Counted from the stretch's first letter, positions 9,090 through 18,015 are shown. The stretch is DNA of 64,000 bases from Algoriphagus aestuarii (GCA_017051695.1 JAFIDK010000001.1:620001-684000); one strand, 5' to 3'. Notes: generated by a model from the letters alone, not told the origin. Program-made: numbers and translations.

Positions 9090-10322
9090 TTAAATATCCA
9101 GAATCACCTGATTGTGCAAAAGATCCTTAAACTCTTCTCGTTTTCTGATCAGTTTTGCCTTCCCTTCCCATATCAAAACTTCTGCAGGTCGAAGTCTTGA
9201 ATTATAATTTGATGCCATACTGATACCATATGCACCTGCATTTTTGATGACTAGGTAATCACCCATACTCACTTCTGCAATTTCCCTATCAGACGCTATG
9301 GTGTCTGTCTCACAGATATAGCCTACTACGTTGTATTTTTTTATTTCACCTTCTGGATTGCTCAGATTATAAATGCTATGGTATGCATCATACATCATCG
9401 GTCTGATCAAATGATTCAAGCCGGAGTTGACACCGATAAATGTGATCTGCGGCGTCTTTTTCACCACATTGGCCTGTACAACCAAATACCCGGATTCACT
9501 TACTACAAACTTGCCAGGCTCCAGCCATAACTCCAGATCCCTTCCATATATTTTACAAAAATCCAGAAAGGCTTCAGAAACCTTTTCACCTACATTTAGT
9601 ATGTCTGTGACTACATCCCCTTCTTTGTAACCCACTTTAAACCCTCCACCAAAATCCAGAAATTTCAAATCCTTGAAACGCATAGCCGCCTCAAAAAGCA
9701 CATTAGCGCCTTTTAGAAATACTTCTGCATCCAAAATATCAGAGCCAGTATGCAAGTGAAGTCCTGTCACTTGTAAATCATATTTTTCTACTGTTTCCAA
9801 AATCTCTTCAAGTTGAAGGATAGAAACTCCAAACTTGCTGGCTATATGCCCCACTGAAATCTTTGCATTTCCTCCAGCCATAATATGCGGATTGATGCGG
9901 ATACAAACCGGAACAGAATTTCCAAATTCTTGACCAAATTGCTCCAACACTGGAATATTATCCAAGTTAATCATGGCACCAAGAGCTACAACTTGCTTGA
10001 TTTCATCCATGCTCACCCCGTTTGGCGTGTACATGACATCCTTGCCTTCGTATCCGGCTTCAATACAAATTTTTACCTCCTCTACGGAAACGGCATCTAC
10101 CTCTGCACCTGCCTTCTTTACTAATTTCAATATATTGATATTCGTAAGGGCTTTTGTTGCGTATTTTATCTTCAAAGGAACTTTGGCAAAGGCAGTCTGT
10201 AAAGTTTTGATTTGAGAAGTGATTTTCTCACCATCGTAAACATAAACAGGAGTTCCAAACTCATTTGCGACGGATTCCAAAGAAACACCTTGGATAGAAA
10301 TAGGGTTTTGAGATAAGGCCAT
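9090..10322 (-). CDS. lysA: Diaminopimelate decarboxylase
   Basis: 410 residues, normal length for LysA. It converts meso-diaminopimelate to L-lysine in the cytoplasm with PLP. Visible motifs: KYATKA with the PLP lysine at residue 57, HIASKFGV, GLHLHTGSDI, the phosphate-binding FLDFGGGFKVGY, EPGKFVV, and ICETDTIASDR with the active-site Cys from the partner subunit. The downstream segment (GAYGISMASNYNSR) is the usual family ending. It is divergent from the histidine kinase at 10538. A TATCTTTG box lies 17 nt upstream of its ATG, and a bidirectional terminator lies just beyond. No lysine riboswitch is present in the short leader. Confidence 0.96.
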   Translation of the reverse strand: MALSQNPISIQGVSLESVANEFGTPVYVYDGEKITSQIKTLQTAFAKVPLKIKYATKALTNINILKLVKKAGAEVDAVSVEEVKICIEAGYEGKDVMYTPNGVSMDEIKQVVALGAMINLDNIPVLEQFGQEFGNSVPVCIRINPHIMAGGNAKISVGHIASKFGVSILQLEEILETVEKYDLQVTGLHLHTGSDILDAEVFLKGANVLFEAAMRFKDLKFLDFGGGFKVGYKEGDVVTDILNVGEKVSEAFLDFCKIYGRDLELWLEPGKFVVSESGYLVVQANVVKKTPQITFIGVNSGLNHLIRPMMYDAYHSIYNLSNPEGEIKKYNVVGYICETDTIASDREIAEVSMGDYLVIKNAGAYGISMASNYNSRLRPAEVLIWEGKAKLIRKREEFKDLLHNQVILDI

Positions 10323-10339
10323 GATCTAAAATTTGCGCC

Positions 10340-10347
10340 CAAAGATA
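10340..10347 (-). promoter_or_regulatory. Candidate -7 element of the lysA promoter
   Basis: The minus strand reads TATCTTTG, a perfect TAnnTTTG, ending 17 nt before the lysA ATG. A TTG at the usual -33 spacing is not evident. The terminator hairpin occupies that position. Confidence 0.45.
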
Positions 10348-10357
10348 GGTATTTAAC

Positions 10358-10387
10358 AAAAAAAGGAGGCATAAGCCTCCTCTTTTC
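10358..10387. terminator. Bidirectional hairpin between divergent lysA and histidine kinase genes
   Basis: The stem AGGAGGC/GCCTCCT has a 4-nt ATAA loop. On the minus strand it is followed by seven T residues, and on the plus strand by TCTTTTCC. Because lysA and the kinase diverge, it cannot end either gene. It more likely blocks antisense or read-through transcription from each side. Confidence 0.7.
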
Positions 10388-10537
10388 CTTTATCGTAAAT
10401 GTAATTAAGAAATCATATGCTAAAGAACGGGATCATTCTCCAATTTGTTCCTATCCAAACCCTAATAGAAATCAAGAGAGCCAGTTAAATATTGTTAAGC
10501 CTTACAAGACCCCTAAGATTCAGGCTAAATTTGTAAA

Positions 10538-12253
10538 ATGTCCAAAGGAAACATTATTCTTATTATCGTGCTGATGTCCTTAGCCAGTTTTGGCCTCATG
10601 GGTTTTCAGTACTATTGGGTAAGAAATGCTGTACGTATCAATCAGGAGCGTTTCGATCAAAACGTCTATATGGCATTGTCCGGGACTGTGGAGCAATTGG
10701 AAAAAGGGGAGACCTCAGATCAAGTACTGAGTTTATTGATGCAGGATTCTCTCTTTCAGGAATCCCTTTTCGAAAAAATCGAACCGATTACTTTCAGCGA
10801 TTTCCAGCAAAGACCCATTTACAGACCAAGACCTTCTATTATAGACACCATACTCAGTGAAACAGCCCCGGAGGTAAGTCCCACTTTTAGAAGAATTCTG
10901 GAATCCAGAGGTTTTGACATGAGTGCTCTGAAAGAACTAGAGATGTTTTTTGCCTACATGACTCCGGAGCTTGCATCCAGCTTATTCACACCCGATGAAA
11001 TGGCCATTCTTTTGGAAGAAAAAGAGAGACAACTGAACTACCTCAATAAAGTAGAATCATCTCCAAGTAAATCGAAAGGCAGGGAAAAAAATGTAGAGGT
11101 AATGACGGAAATCAATATTTCTGATGACATTCTCGACAAAATCAGAAGGGCCAATTTCAAAATCGACATGATTGAAAAAACCTGGGAAGATTTTACTGCT
11201 GGCCAAAAAGCAATCTTAGATCGGTTGGACACCTTGCAAGTCAGGGCATTGGTCCGCAATAATCTAATGGAAAGGGGAATCAAAGAAAATTTTGAACTCG
11301 GCCTTTTAAAAGAAAATGGTGATGTCCTTCCTCTTGGGTATGTTTCCCAGAAACAGACATTGCTACGAAACGGAATCAAATCCAAACTTTTCCCAAACGA
11401 CATTTTGGGTAAAGAAAACTTTCTATACATCTATTTCCCAGAAAAAAACTACCATGTCATCCGACAGGTCTGGCTACCGATTTCAAGCTCTATCTTATTC
11501 ATAGGAGTAATCATTTTCTGTTTTATCTATGCGATCAAAGTCATTATCAGACAAAAAGCGCTTTCGGATACCAAAAATGATTTTATCAATAACATGACCC
11601 ATGAATTCAAAACTCCGTTGGCAACAGTAAGCCTGGCAGTAGAAGCACTGCAGGACCCGGAATTATCCACACAGGACAAATTCCGTAAAAGGTATCTGGG
11701 GATCATCAAAGATGAAAATAAAAGACTGACAGCCCAGGTGGAAAAAGTGTTGCAGGCAGCCGCTTTGGACAAGCAGGATTTCAAACTGAAAATCGAAACA
11801 TTAAACCTAAGTGAGCTTTTGGAGTCTACCATGCAGCATATCAGTTTACAAGTTGAAAAAAAAGGAGGGACTCTTTCCTTTACCGACCGCATGAAAAATC
11901 CGGAAGTCGAAGGGGATGTTTTTCATTTGACCCATATTTTCAATAACCTATTGGACAATGCCATCAAATACACTCCAAACTCCCCGAACATCAAAATGGA
12001 GGCTTTGGAAAATGGGGATTCTTTTATGGTAAAAATCTCAGACAATGGAATAGGCATGTCCAAGGATGCACAAAAGAAAATTTTCGATAAATTTTATAGA
12101 GTCCCCACCGGAAACGTACACGATGTGAAAGGTTTCGGTCTTGGACTTTCCTATGTTAAAACCATGCTTGAAGCACATCAAGGAGGCATTCAAGTAGAAA
12201 GTGAAGTTGGAAAGGGAACCACGTTCACCATAAACTTACCCAAAAAGCAATGA
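10538..12253 (+). CDS. Sensor histidine kinase (two TM, periplasmic sensor)
   Basis: 571 residues. TM1 is about 5-25. A periplasmic region of about 285 residues follows, with no domain I recognise, and TM2 is about 313-337. The HisKA H-box is NNMTHEFKTPL with phospho-acceptor His355. The N box is NNLLDNAIKYT, G1 is DNGIGMS, the F box contains IFDKFYRV, and G2 is GFGLGLSYV. The family autophosphorylates and passes phosphate to its partner regulator. It overlaps the response regulator at 12250 by 4 bases (ATGA), so the two are translationally coupled. The architecture resembles Bacteroides RprX, but that equivalence is only a guess. Confidence 0.93.
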   Translation: MSKGNIILIIVLMSLASFGLMGFQYYWVRNAVRINQERFDQNVYMALSGTVEQLEKGETSDQVLSLLMQDSLFQESLFEKIEPITFSDFQQRPIYRPRPSIIDTILSETAPEVSPTFRRILESRGFDMSALKELEMFFAYMTPELASSLFTPDEMAILLEEKERQLNYLNKVESSPSKSKGREKNVEVMTEINISDDILDKIRRANFKIDMIEKTWEDFTAGQKAILDRLDTLQVRALVRNNLMERGIKENFELGLLKENGDVLPLGYVSQKQTLLRNGIKSKLFPNDILGKENFLYIYFPEKNYHVIRQVWLPISSSILFIGVIIFCFIYAIKVIIRQKALSDTKNDFINNMTHEFKTPLATVSLAVEALQDPELSTQDKFRKRYLGIIKDENKRLTAQVEKVLQAAALDKQDFKLKIETLNLSELLESTMQHISLQVEKKGGTLSFTDRMKNPEVEGDVFHLTHIFNNLLDNAIKYTPNSPNIKMEALENGDSFMVKISDNGIGMSKDAQKKIFDKFYRVPTGNVHDVKGFGLGLSYVKTMLEAHQGGIQVESEVGKGTTFTINLPKKQ

Positions 12254-12945
12254 GCAAAGCGAAACTACTAGTCGTCGAAGATGACCCGAACCTAGGAGAT
12301 ATTCTACAGGAATATCTAGAAATGAAAGGCTATGAACCCACTCTTTGCAGAGATGGAGAAGAAGGCTGGAATAAATTCAAAAAAGACAAATTCGACCTTT
12401 GCCTTTTGGACATAATGATGCCTAAAAAAGATGGTTTTACCTTGGCCAAAGAAATCAAGAAAGTTCAGGAAGATCTTCCCGTATTGTTTTTGACTGCCAA
12501 AAACCAGAAAGATGACATCATCGAAGGTCTGAAAATCGGTGCGGATGATTATATCACCAAACCTTTCAGTATGGAAGAATTACTCCTAAGAGTCACCGCG
12601 ATTCTCCGCCGCACCCAAAAAAGCACTGAAATCACTCCTTTAAAAATCTATGAATTTGGGGGTTTTGTACTTCACTATGATGAGCAATACCTAGAAGGGC
12701 CAAAAGGAAAGCATAAGCTTACTTCTAAAGAAAATGAATTGATCAGGTTATTGGCTTCTGAAATCAACAAACTTGTAAACAGAAGCCACGCACTGAAGCA
12801 AATCTGGGGCGATGACAGTTACTTCAATGCCAGAAGCATGGATGTGTATCTCAGCAAGATCAGAAAACTGCTCAAAGACGACCCAAAAGTTCAGATCATT
12901 ACTGTTCATGGTGAAGGTTTTAAACTGATCGTCAGCGAGGAATAA
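12250..12945 (+). CDS. OmpR/PhoB-family DNA-binding response regulator
   Basis: 231 residues. The receiver domain is about 1-120, with the acidic pair VVEDD, phospho-acceptor Asp54 in LLDIMMP, and Lys in FLTAK, followed by GADDYITKPF. The C-terminal winged helix is about 135-230, with TSKENELIRLL, RSHALKQIWG and the recognition segment SMDVYLSKIRKLL. It is the partner of the overlapping kinase. It probably binds direct-repeat operators to control a regulon not identifiable from this window. A 13-bp terminator follows at 13016-13054. Confidence 0.95.
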   Translation: MSKAKLLVVEDDPNLGDILQEYLEMKGYEPTLCRDGEEGWNKFKKDKFDLCLLDIMMPKKDGFTLAKEIKKVQEDLPVLFLTAKNQKDDIIEGLKIGADDYITKPFSMEELLLRVTAILRRTQKSTEITPLKIYEFGGFVLHYDEQYLEGPKGKHKLTSKENELIRLLASEINKLVNRSHALKQIWGDDSYFNARSMDVYLSKIRKLLKDDPKVQIITVHGEGFKLIVSEE

Positions 12946-13015
12946 AAGGATATCGGATTTTGGATATACGATTTCTGATTTCTGAATCTTGAAGAATTTG
13001 AATTTCAATTAGAAG

Positions 13016-13054
13016 AAAAAGGCCGGAAAGAAATATTTTCATTCCGGCCTTTTT
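13016..13054. terminator. Bidirectional terminator between response regulator and epimerase
   Basis: A perfect 13-bp stem (AAAAAGGCCGGAA with TTCCGGCCTTTTT) and a 13-nt loop, with T runs on both strands, lies between convergent genes. Confidence 0.9.
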
Positions 13055-13094
13055 AGATTCTAAAATCTATTCGCTCTTAATTCTCAGATCTAGC

Positions 13095-13129
13095 TACTTG
13101 ATTCTAGATACTTGATACTTGATACTCAA
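13095..13129. repeat. Tandem heptamer repeat (TACTTGA-like, five units)
   Basis: Five head-to-tail 7-mers: TACTTGA, TTCTAGA, TACTTGA, TACTTGA, TACTCAA. They lie between the bidirectional terminator and the stop codon of the epimerase gene. A shorter copy occurs at 17576-17596 in an equivalent position. Confidence 0.75.
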
Positions 13130-13137
13130 AAAAAAAA

Positions 13138-14151
13138 TTATCCTATCAATTCAGCTCCAATTCCGTTTCCTGAAGGGAAAGTCACTTTTTCCGGAGTTAT
13201 GAACACTCCTTTTGCAGGGTCTTTTGAAAGCAACATGGCCCCATCCATATCCACATAATCCAGCAATGGGGCAATATGTGCTATGGCAGTGATACCAATA
13301 GAAGACTCTGTCATGCAACCAACCATTGTTTTCATTCCTAATGACTTGGCTTCATGGATCATTCTAAGTCCAGGTGTGATTCCTCCTGCCTTGACTAGTT
13401 TTACATTGATTCCATGAAATAAACCATGGCATTTTTTCACATCAGATTCGACTATACAGCTTTCGTCGGCAATAACCGGAAGTTTGGAATACTTGAAGAC
13501 TTCCTTCATCCCCTCCAAATCATCCTTTCCAAGTGGCTGCTCCATAAACTCCACTCCAAGCTTTTGCAACTCTGACGAATAATCAATCGCTTGCTGGGCA
13601 GTCCAAGCACAATTGGCGTCTATTCTGAAGACCGCATCGGTATGTTTTCTCAATTCCCGAACAATTTCAAGATCATCCTCTGTCCCTAATTTTATTTTAT
13701 AAATTGGCCAATGGACTTCTTTCATTTTGGAAACCATCTTTGCAACGGTATCTATTCCAATGGTAAAATTGGTGGTGGGGATAGTGGCAGGATCCAGTTT
13801 TAGATACTCATACAGTTTTTTGCCTTTTTTCTTAGAGAACCAATCCCAAACTGCCAAATCCAATGCACATTGCGCAAAAGGATTCCTTTCAAAATTGGAT
13901 TTACCTAGCTCCCATAACTGCTCAGGGCTTTCCCAATTTCCAGCTTCCACCACTAACTTGAATTGGTCCAGCGTCGCAGTCATGTTCTCCACTGTCATTC
14001 CATAAAAGGGATTAGTAGTGGACTCACCCAACCCTACCAACCCCTCACCTTCTAATTTGACTATCAAGGTATCTTGAACGTCTCTGCTTTGGTGGGCAAT
14101 CGTAAAAGTATGTTTCAATGGTAGGTCTTCAACGAAATAAGTTAGCTTCAT
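13138..14151 (-). CDS. Dipeptide epimerase (L-Ala-D/L-Glu epimerase type, enolase superfamily)
   Basis: 337 residues. The N-terminal capping domain and C-terminal barrel follow the mandelate-racemase/muconate-lactonizing pattern. Likely catalytic and metal residues are the lysines of the KIK motif (Lys152/Lys154), metal ligands Asp178 (RIDAN), Glu204 (MEQP) and Asp229 (ADES), and Lys251 in NVKLVKAGG. The KxK plus later Lys arrangement fits the two-base epimerases, and L-Ala-D/L-Glu epimerase is the commonest annotation. Its usual role is recycling of murein dipeptides. It is divergent from an M14 carboxypeptidase lipoprotein, compatible with cell-wall peptide salvage, although that link is inferred. 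Other dipeptide substrates are possible. Confidence 0.88.
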   Translation of the reverse strand: MKLTYFVEDLPLKHTFTIAHQSRDVQDTLIVKLEGEGLVGLGESTTNPFYGMTVENMTATLDQFKLVVEAGNWESPEQLWELGKSNFERNPFAQCALDLAVWDWFSKKKGKKLYEYLKLDPATIPTTNFTIGIDTVAKMVSKMKEVHWPIYKIKLGTEDDLEIVRELRKHTDAVFRIDANCAWTAQQAIDYSSELQKLGVEFMEQPLGKDDLEGMKEVFKYSKLPVIADESCIVESDVKKCHGLFHGINVKLVKAGGITPGLRMIHEAKSLGMKTMVGCMTESSIGITAIAHIAPLLDYVDMDGAMLLSKDPAKGVFITPEKVTFPSGNGIGAELIG

Positions 14152-14240
14152 CTGTTTCTTAAATTTTTGGCAATGATCCTGAAGAATTTCATTTTCAATG
14201 GCTAGTTTTACCCTGTATCCACAAGAAAAACCATCAAACT

Positions 14241-15722
14241 ATGAATAAGTCCAAGGGTATTTGGTCAAGCTTTTTTTTGCTGTTTTTGATTTCCCTTATT
14301 GGGTGTAAAACTGCAAATAAAAATGATTCCAATCCAATTTCTATCGAAACTTTAGAAGCTGCACATCAAAAATTTAAAGAATCGGCAATCACTCACCGGA
14401 GATTTAAGCACGAAGATTTACAGCCCTTGATTCAAGGTCATGCCCCCAATTTTAAAGTGACTTCTTTGGGAAACTCCATTGATGGCAGAAGCATTTCCAG
14501 TCTAGACTGGGGAGATGGCAGCACCAAAGTGATGCTTTGGTCTCAAATGCACGGAAATGAAAGCACCGCTACGATGTCATTGTTTGATTTATTCAATTTT
14601 CTGAAAGGATCAGGGGATGAATTTGACGAAATCAGAAGTACGCTTAAGAGCAAATTGAATATCAAGTTTATCCCGATGATCAACCCAGACGGTGCTGAGG
14701 ATTTCAAAAGAAGAAACAGTTTGGATATTGACCTAAACAGAGATGCAATAGCACAGGTATCTCCAGAAGCAATTATTCTTAAGCAAGCACGGGATGATTT
14801 TGAGCCGGAATTTGGGTTCAACCTACATGACCAGCAAGTCTATTACAATGCGGAAGGAACTCCAAAGCAAGCGACGATCTCTGTTTTGGCACCTGCTTAC
14901 AATGAAGCAACGGATATCAATGAGGTGCGAAAAAGAGCCATGCAGACCATAGTGGGAATGAATCAGGTATTACAACAAGTGGTACCTGGACAGGTGGGTA
15001 AATACGATGATGCATTTGAACCTAGGGCATTCGGAGACAATATCCAAAAATGGGGAACCAGCACCATATTGATTGAATCCGGAGGTTATTGGGGAGATCC
15101 TGATAAGCAATACATCCGGAAACTAAACTTCATGATCATCTTAAATGCCCTTTATGAAATCGCAAATAAAGGATACGAGCAATACAGCACTGATCAGTAT
15201 TTTTCTATTCCAGACAATGATTCAAAGCTTCAGGATTTAATCATCAATGAAATGCTGGTGACTGTGAAGGATAAAAAATACCCGATTGATTTGGCGATCA
15301 AACGTAGAGAAAGCGAAGTTCCGGGAGGCTATTATGTCTCTGGATCCATAGATGATCTTGGGGATATGCAGGTCTATTTTGCGCAGGAAACTTTGGATGC
15401 TACTGGACTAGAATTTACTGAGGGAGCTGTATACGAAGAGGCTTTCGAGAATGTGGATACGATCACTTCGGAAAAAGCCATGGAGCTATTAAAAGAAGGG
15501 TTTTTAGCTGTCAAAGTGAAAAACGGTAAACCAAAAACAATCCACCATCTACCGATTTTGGTATTGAGCAGTACCGACACTTTTCCTTCGGGTTGGACAA
15601 CAAGCTCCTCTCCTAATTTCTATTTATCCAAGGATGGAAGTCTGAAATATGCTGTTGTAAATGGATACTTGATTGATTTGGAGCAACCCAAAGAGCAAGT
15701 GTATATGCAGCGAATTTACTGA
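14241..15722 (+). CDS. M14-family zinc carboxypeptidase lipoprotein
   Basis: 493 residues. The lipoprotein signal ends in LIGC (Cys22). Zinc ligands are His104 and Glu107 in MHGNES and His196 in NLHDQ. INPDG-(x)n-RRN and DLNRD supply the substrate-binding Asn/Arg residues, and Glu279 in LIESGGYWG is the likely catalytic Glu. M14 enzymes cleave C-terminal residues from peptides. This one is predicted to be periplasmic and membrane-anchored. The C-terminal 180 residues form an extra beta-rich region of unknown role. It is divergent from the dipeptide epimerase, and a terminator follows 27 nt after its stop. Confidence 0.9.
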   Translation: MNKSKGIWSSFFLLFLISLIGCKTANKNDSNPISIETLEAAHQKFKESAITHRRFKHEDLQPLIQGHAPNFKVTSLGNSIDGRSISSLDWGDGSTKVMLWSQMHGNESTATMSLFDLFNFLKGSGDEFDEIRSTLKSKLNIKFIPMINPDGAEDFKRRNSLDIDLNRDAIAQVSPEAIILKQARDDFEPEFGFNLHDQQVYYNAEGTPKQATISVLAPAYNEATDINEVRKRAMQTIVGMNQVLQQVVPGQVGKYDDAFEPRAFGDNIQKWGTSTILIESGGYWGDPDKQYIRKLNFMIILNALYEIANKGYEQYSTDQYFSIPDNDSKLQDLIINEMLVTVKDKKYPIDLAIKRRESEVPGGYYVSGSIDDLGDMQVYFAQETLDATGLEFTEGAVYEEAFENVDTITSEKAMELLKEGFLAVKVKNGKPKTIHHLPILVLSSTDTFPSGWTTSSSPNFYLSKDGSLKYAVVNGYLIDLEQPKEQVYMQRIY

Positions 15723-15749
15723 TTGTTAAAAATTCTTGTCAATCCTCCT

Positions 15750-15774
15750 AAACCCGCCACTTGGCGGGTTTTTT
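15750..15774 (+). terminator. Intrinsic terminator after the M14 carboxypeptidase
   Basis: A 9-bp perfect stem AAACCCGCC/GGCGGGTTT with the loop ACTT is followed by T residues. Its position argues against placing the start of the next gene at the TTG at 15736. Confidence 0.88.
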
Positions 15775-15780
15775 GGTACT

Positions 15781-16554
15781 ATGATGAAATACATCGATAT
15801 TTTAATCAAACTTTTAGAAACCATGGCTAAAAATCTTTCTCCGATCTTATTTGCTTTGGCGATCATCATCGCCTCTATTGTTTTAGGGAATGCAGTCATC
15901 AACAGAAACCGTCCCCAAGGCACCATCAATGTCACGGGACTGGGAGAAAGCAATTTCACCTCTGATCTGGTTGTTTGGGAAGGAAATTTTACGAGAGAAA
16001 GCTTTGACCTCAAATCTGCCTATGCAGACCTCGAAAAAGATAAAAAACTGGTTTCTGACTATTTGATTTCCAAAGGAATCCCTGCAGAAAAACTGATTTT
16101 CAATGCCGTAAATACCAACCCAAAATATCAGCAAAACTACTCCAATGATGGCAGGTATTTGGGACAGACTTTTGATGGATATTCCTTAAATCAATCACTG
16201 AAAATCGAATCCACCGAGGTGGAAAAAGTGGAAAAAATCAGCCGAGAAATCACCGAACTGTTGAACCAGGGAATCGCCTTTTATTCTCAGGCCCCAAGAT
16301 ACTATTACACAGAATTGGAATCCCTGAAGCTGGAAATGATCGCCAAGGCCACGGAAGACGCTAGAATCAGAGCAGAACGAATCGCAGAAAACTCCAAAGG
16401 GGATCTGGGAGATTTGATTTCGGCCAATATGGGAATTTTTCAGATTACCGGTCAAAATTCAGGTGAAGATTACTCCTGGGGTGGTACCTTTAACACCGCA
16501 GACAAAAACAAAACCGCTTCCATCACCATGAAGTTGGTTTTTGAAGTAGATTAA
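15781..16554 (+). CDS. SIMPL-domain (DUF541) membrane-anchored protein
   Basis: About 257 residues from the ATG at 15781. An ATG at 15823 gives a more usual start (MAKNLSPI) just before the single TM segment. An upstream TTG at 15736 was rejected because the frame would run through a terminator. After the TM comes INVTGLGESNFTSD, typical of SIMPL/DUF541 proteins, with the repeated pattern of helices and strands and an AKATEDARIRAERIA helix near the end. SIMPL proteins are usually periplasmic or surface and oligomeric (BP26-like). Their function is poorly known. The stop is 1 nt before the rlmF start, so the two are probably cotranscribed. Confidence 0.85.
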   Translation: MMKYIDILIKLLETMAKNLSPILFALAIIIASIVLGNAVINRNRPQGTINVTGLGESNFTSDLVVWEGNFTRESFDLKSAYADLEKDKKLVSDYLISKGIPAEKLIFNAVNTNPKYQQNYSNDGRYLGQTFDGYSLNQSLKIESTEVEKVEKISREITELLNQGIAFYSQAPRYYYTELESLKLEMIAKATEDARIRAERIAENSKGDLGDLISANMGIFQITGQNSGEDYSWGGTFNTADKNKTASITMKLVFEVD

Positions 16555-16555
16555 T

Positions 16556-17509
16556 TTGGAAAAGAATAAAAACTTAAAACCTGGTCTTCATCCCAGAAAT
16601 ATCCATCGGGACAGATACGATTTCCCGGCTTTGATCCAGACAGAGCCTAGCTTGGGGCCATTTGTTTCTGAAAACCAATATGGAGATTTAAGCATTGATT
16701 TTGCAAATCCAGACGCGGTAAAAGCGCTAAACAAAGCATTACTCAAGCATTTTTATCAGATATCAGACTGGAATATTCCCAAAGGATATCTATGTCCACC
16801 TATCCCGGGCAGGGCAGATTACATTCATTATGTGGCTGATTTGCTCAGTCAAAGCAATCAGGGGAAGCTACCCAATCCGGAAAAAACCAGAGTTCTTGAC
16901 CTGGGTACAGGAGCCAACTGTATCTACCCTATCCTGGGGAGCTCCATTTACAATTGGGATTTTGTAGGGACAGAAATTGATGAAAAAGCACTGGATGCAG
17001 CTCAGGCGAACTTGTATGCGAATCCTCAGTTTAGAGGTAAAGTAATTTTAAGAATTCAGGAAGATTCCACTCACATTTTAGAGAAAATTATCAAGGCGGA
17101 CGATATTTTCGATCTAAGCATCTGCAACCCACCATTTCATGAATCACAGGAGGCAGCTGCAGCAGGCAGTCTCAGAAAAGTCAAAAATTTAAAAGGAAAA
17201 AAAGAACAGAAAGTACAATTGAATTTCGGTGGTCAAAGCAATGAACTTTGGTGCAAGGGAGGTGAGTTATCTTTCATCCAAAAGATGATTAGAGAAAGCA
17301 TTGTTTACAAATACAATTGCTTTTGGTTTACCACCTTAGTCAGTAAAGAGGAACACCTCAAAGAATTGATCCTTGCACTCAAAAAAGCGAGAATAGCGGA
17401 GCGGAAAATCATCCCTATGACCCATGGAAATAAAAAAAGCAGAATTTTAGCATGGACATTTTTAAATCCAGAAAAACAAGATGCATGGAGAAAAAGACGT
17501 TGGGAGTAA
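16556..17509 (+). CDS. rlmF: 23S rRNA (adenine(1618)-N6)-methyltransferase RlmF
   Basis: 317 residues, close to E. coli RlmF. It methylates A1618 of 23S rRNA with SAM. Conserved stretches include KPGLHPRN near the N-terminus, CPPIPGRADYIH, LDLGTGANCIYP (SAM motif I), the catalytic NPPFHES motif and NFGGQSNELWC-GGE. The start is a TTG at 16556. No in-frame ATG lies upstream of the conserved N-terminus, and the TTG comes 1 nt after the stop of the SIMPL gene, which fits translational coupling. A long bidirectional terminator follows at 17536. Confidence 0.95.
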   Translation: MEKNKNLKPGLHPRNIHRDRYDFPALIQTEPSLGPFVSENQYGDLSIDFANPDAVKALNKALLKHFYQISDWNIPKGYLCPPIPGRADYIHYVADLLSQSNQGKLPNPEKTRVLDLGTGANCIYPILGSSIYNWDFVGTEIDEKALDAAQANLYANPQFRGKVILRIQEDSTHILEKIIKADDIFDLSICNPPFHESQEAAAAGSLRKVKNLKGKKEQKVQLNFGGQSNELWCKGGELSFIQKMIRESIVYKYNCFWFTTLVSKEEHLKELILALKKARIAERKIIPMTHGNKKSRILAWTFLNPEKQDAWRKRRWE

Positions 17510-17535
17510 GATTTGAAATTGGCGATCACAAAAAT

Positions 17536-17573
17536 AAAAACGGCGCTTTGATACTATTCAAAGCGCCGTTTTT
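17536..17573. terminator. Bidirectional terminator between rlmF and the OsmC gene
   Basis: A perfect 15-bp stem (AAAAACGGCGCTTTG with CAAAGCGCCGTTTTT) and an 8-nt loop separate convergent genes. Confidence 0.92.
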
Positions 17574-17575
17574 AA

Positions 17576-17596
17576 ATCTTGATACTTGATACTAAA
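17576..17596. repeat. Short tandem heptamer repeat (TACTTGA-like, three units)
   Basis: ATCTTGA, TACTTGA, TACTAAA lie between the terminator and the stop codon of the OsmC gene. The sequence and placement match the repeat at 13095-13129. Confidence 0.65.
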
Positions 17597-17601
17597 AAAA
17601 A

Positions 17602-18015
17602 TCAAGCATTCAACGTGCTCTCAACAGAAATATCCATTTTCAAAGCTCTTGAAATTGGACAGTTCTCTTCGGCTTCTTTTACCAATTCGTCGAATTTTCC
17701 TTGCTCGATACCATCTACTTTAGCTTTCAGTACCAAGTGGGATTTTTTCAAAGTGCCATCCTCAAAAGTGATATTGGCAGTCACATCCAGTTCCTTTGCT
17801 TCAAACCCAGCTTCCTGTAGATTAAAGCTTAGTTTCATTGCAAAACATCCTGCATGAGCAGCTGCTACTAATTCCTCAGGGTTAGTACCAACTCCTTCTG
17901 CAAAACGGGAATTAAAAGAATACTGGGTTTTATCTAAAACTGTACTTGGAGTGCTCAGGTGTCCTTTTCCGTCTTTACCTGTTCCTTGCCATACGGCGGT
18001 TGCTTTTCTGATCAT
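17602..18015 (-). CDS. osmC: OsmC-family organic hydroperoxide peroxidase
   Basis: 137 residues, the full family length. The two redox cysteines are Cys57 (AAHAGCFAM) and Cys119 (ENCPISRAL), and GTNPEELVAAAHA is strongly OsmC-like. The family reduces organic hydroperoxides with thiol donors in the cytoplasm as a homodimer. The N-terminal VWQGTGKDGKG stretch matches the OsmC rather than the Ohr subfamily. It lies alone, convergent with rlmF, and is upstream of no gene on its strand. It is preceded on the same strand by the end of the polysaccharide locus (18094). Confidence 0.92.
   Translation of the reverse strand: MIRKATAVWQGTGKDGKGHLSTPSTVLDKTQYSFNSRFAEGVGTNPEELVAAAHAGCFAMKLSFNLQEAGFEAKELDVTANITFEDGTLKKSHLVLKAKVDGIEQGKFDELVKEAEENCPISRALKMDISVESTLNA

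Noticed and set aside
10526-10533. TAAATTTG as the promoter -7 box of the histidine kinase
   Set aside because: It ends 4 nt before the ATG, so the transcript would start within the gene; no TTG at proper spacing.
10323-10537. Lysine riboswitch upstream of lysA
   Set aside because: The leader after the likely promoter is only about 10-15 nt and the hairpin beyond it is a simple terminator.
15736-15780. An earlier TTG start for the SIMPL gene
   Set aside because: The extension crosses a perfect 9-bp terminator hairpin (15750-15774); the ATG at 15781 or 15823 is better.
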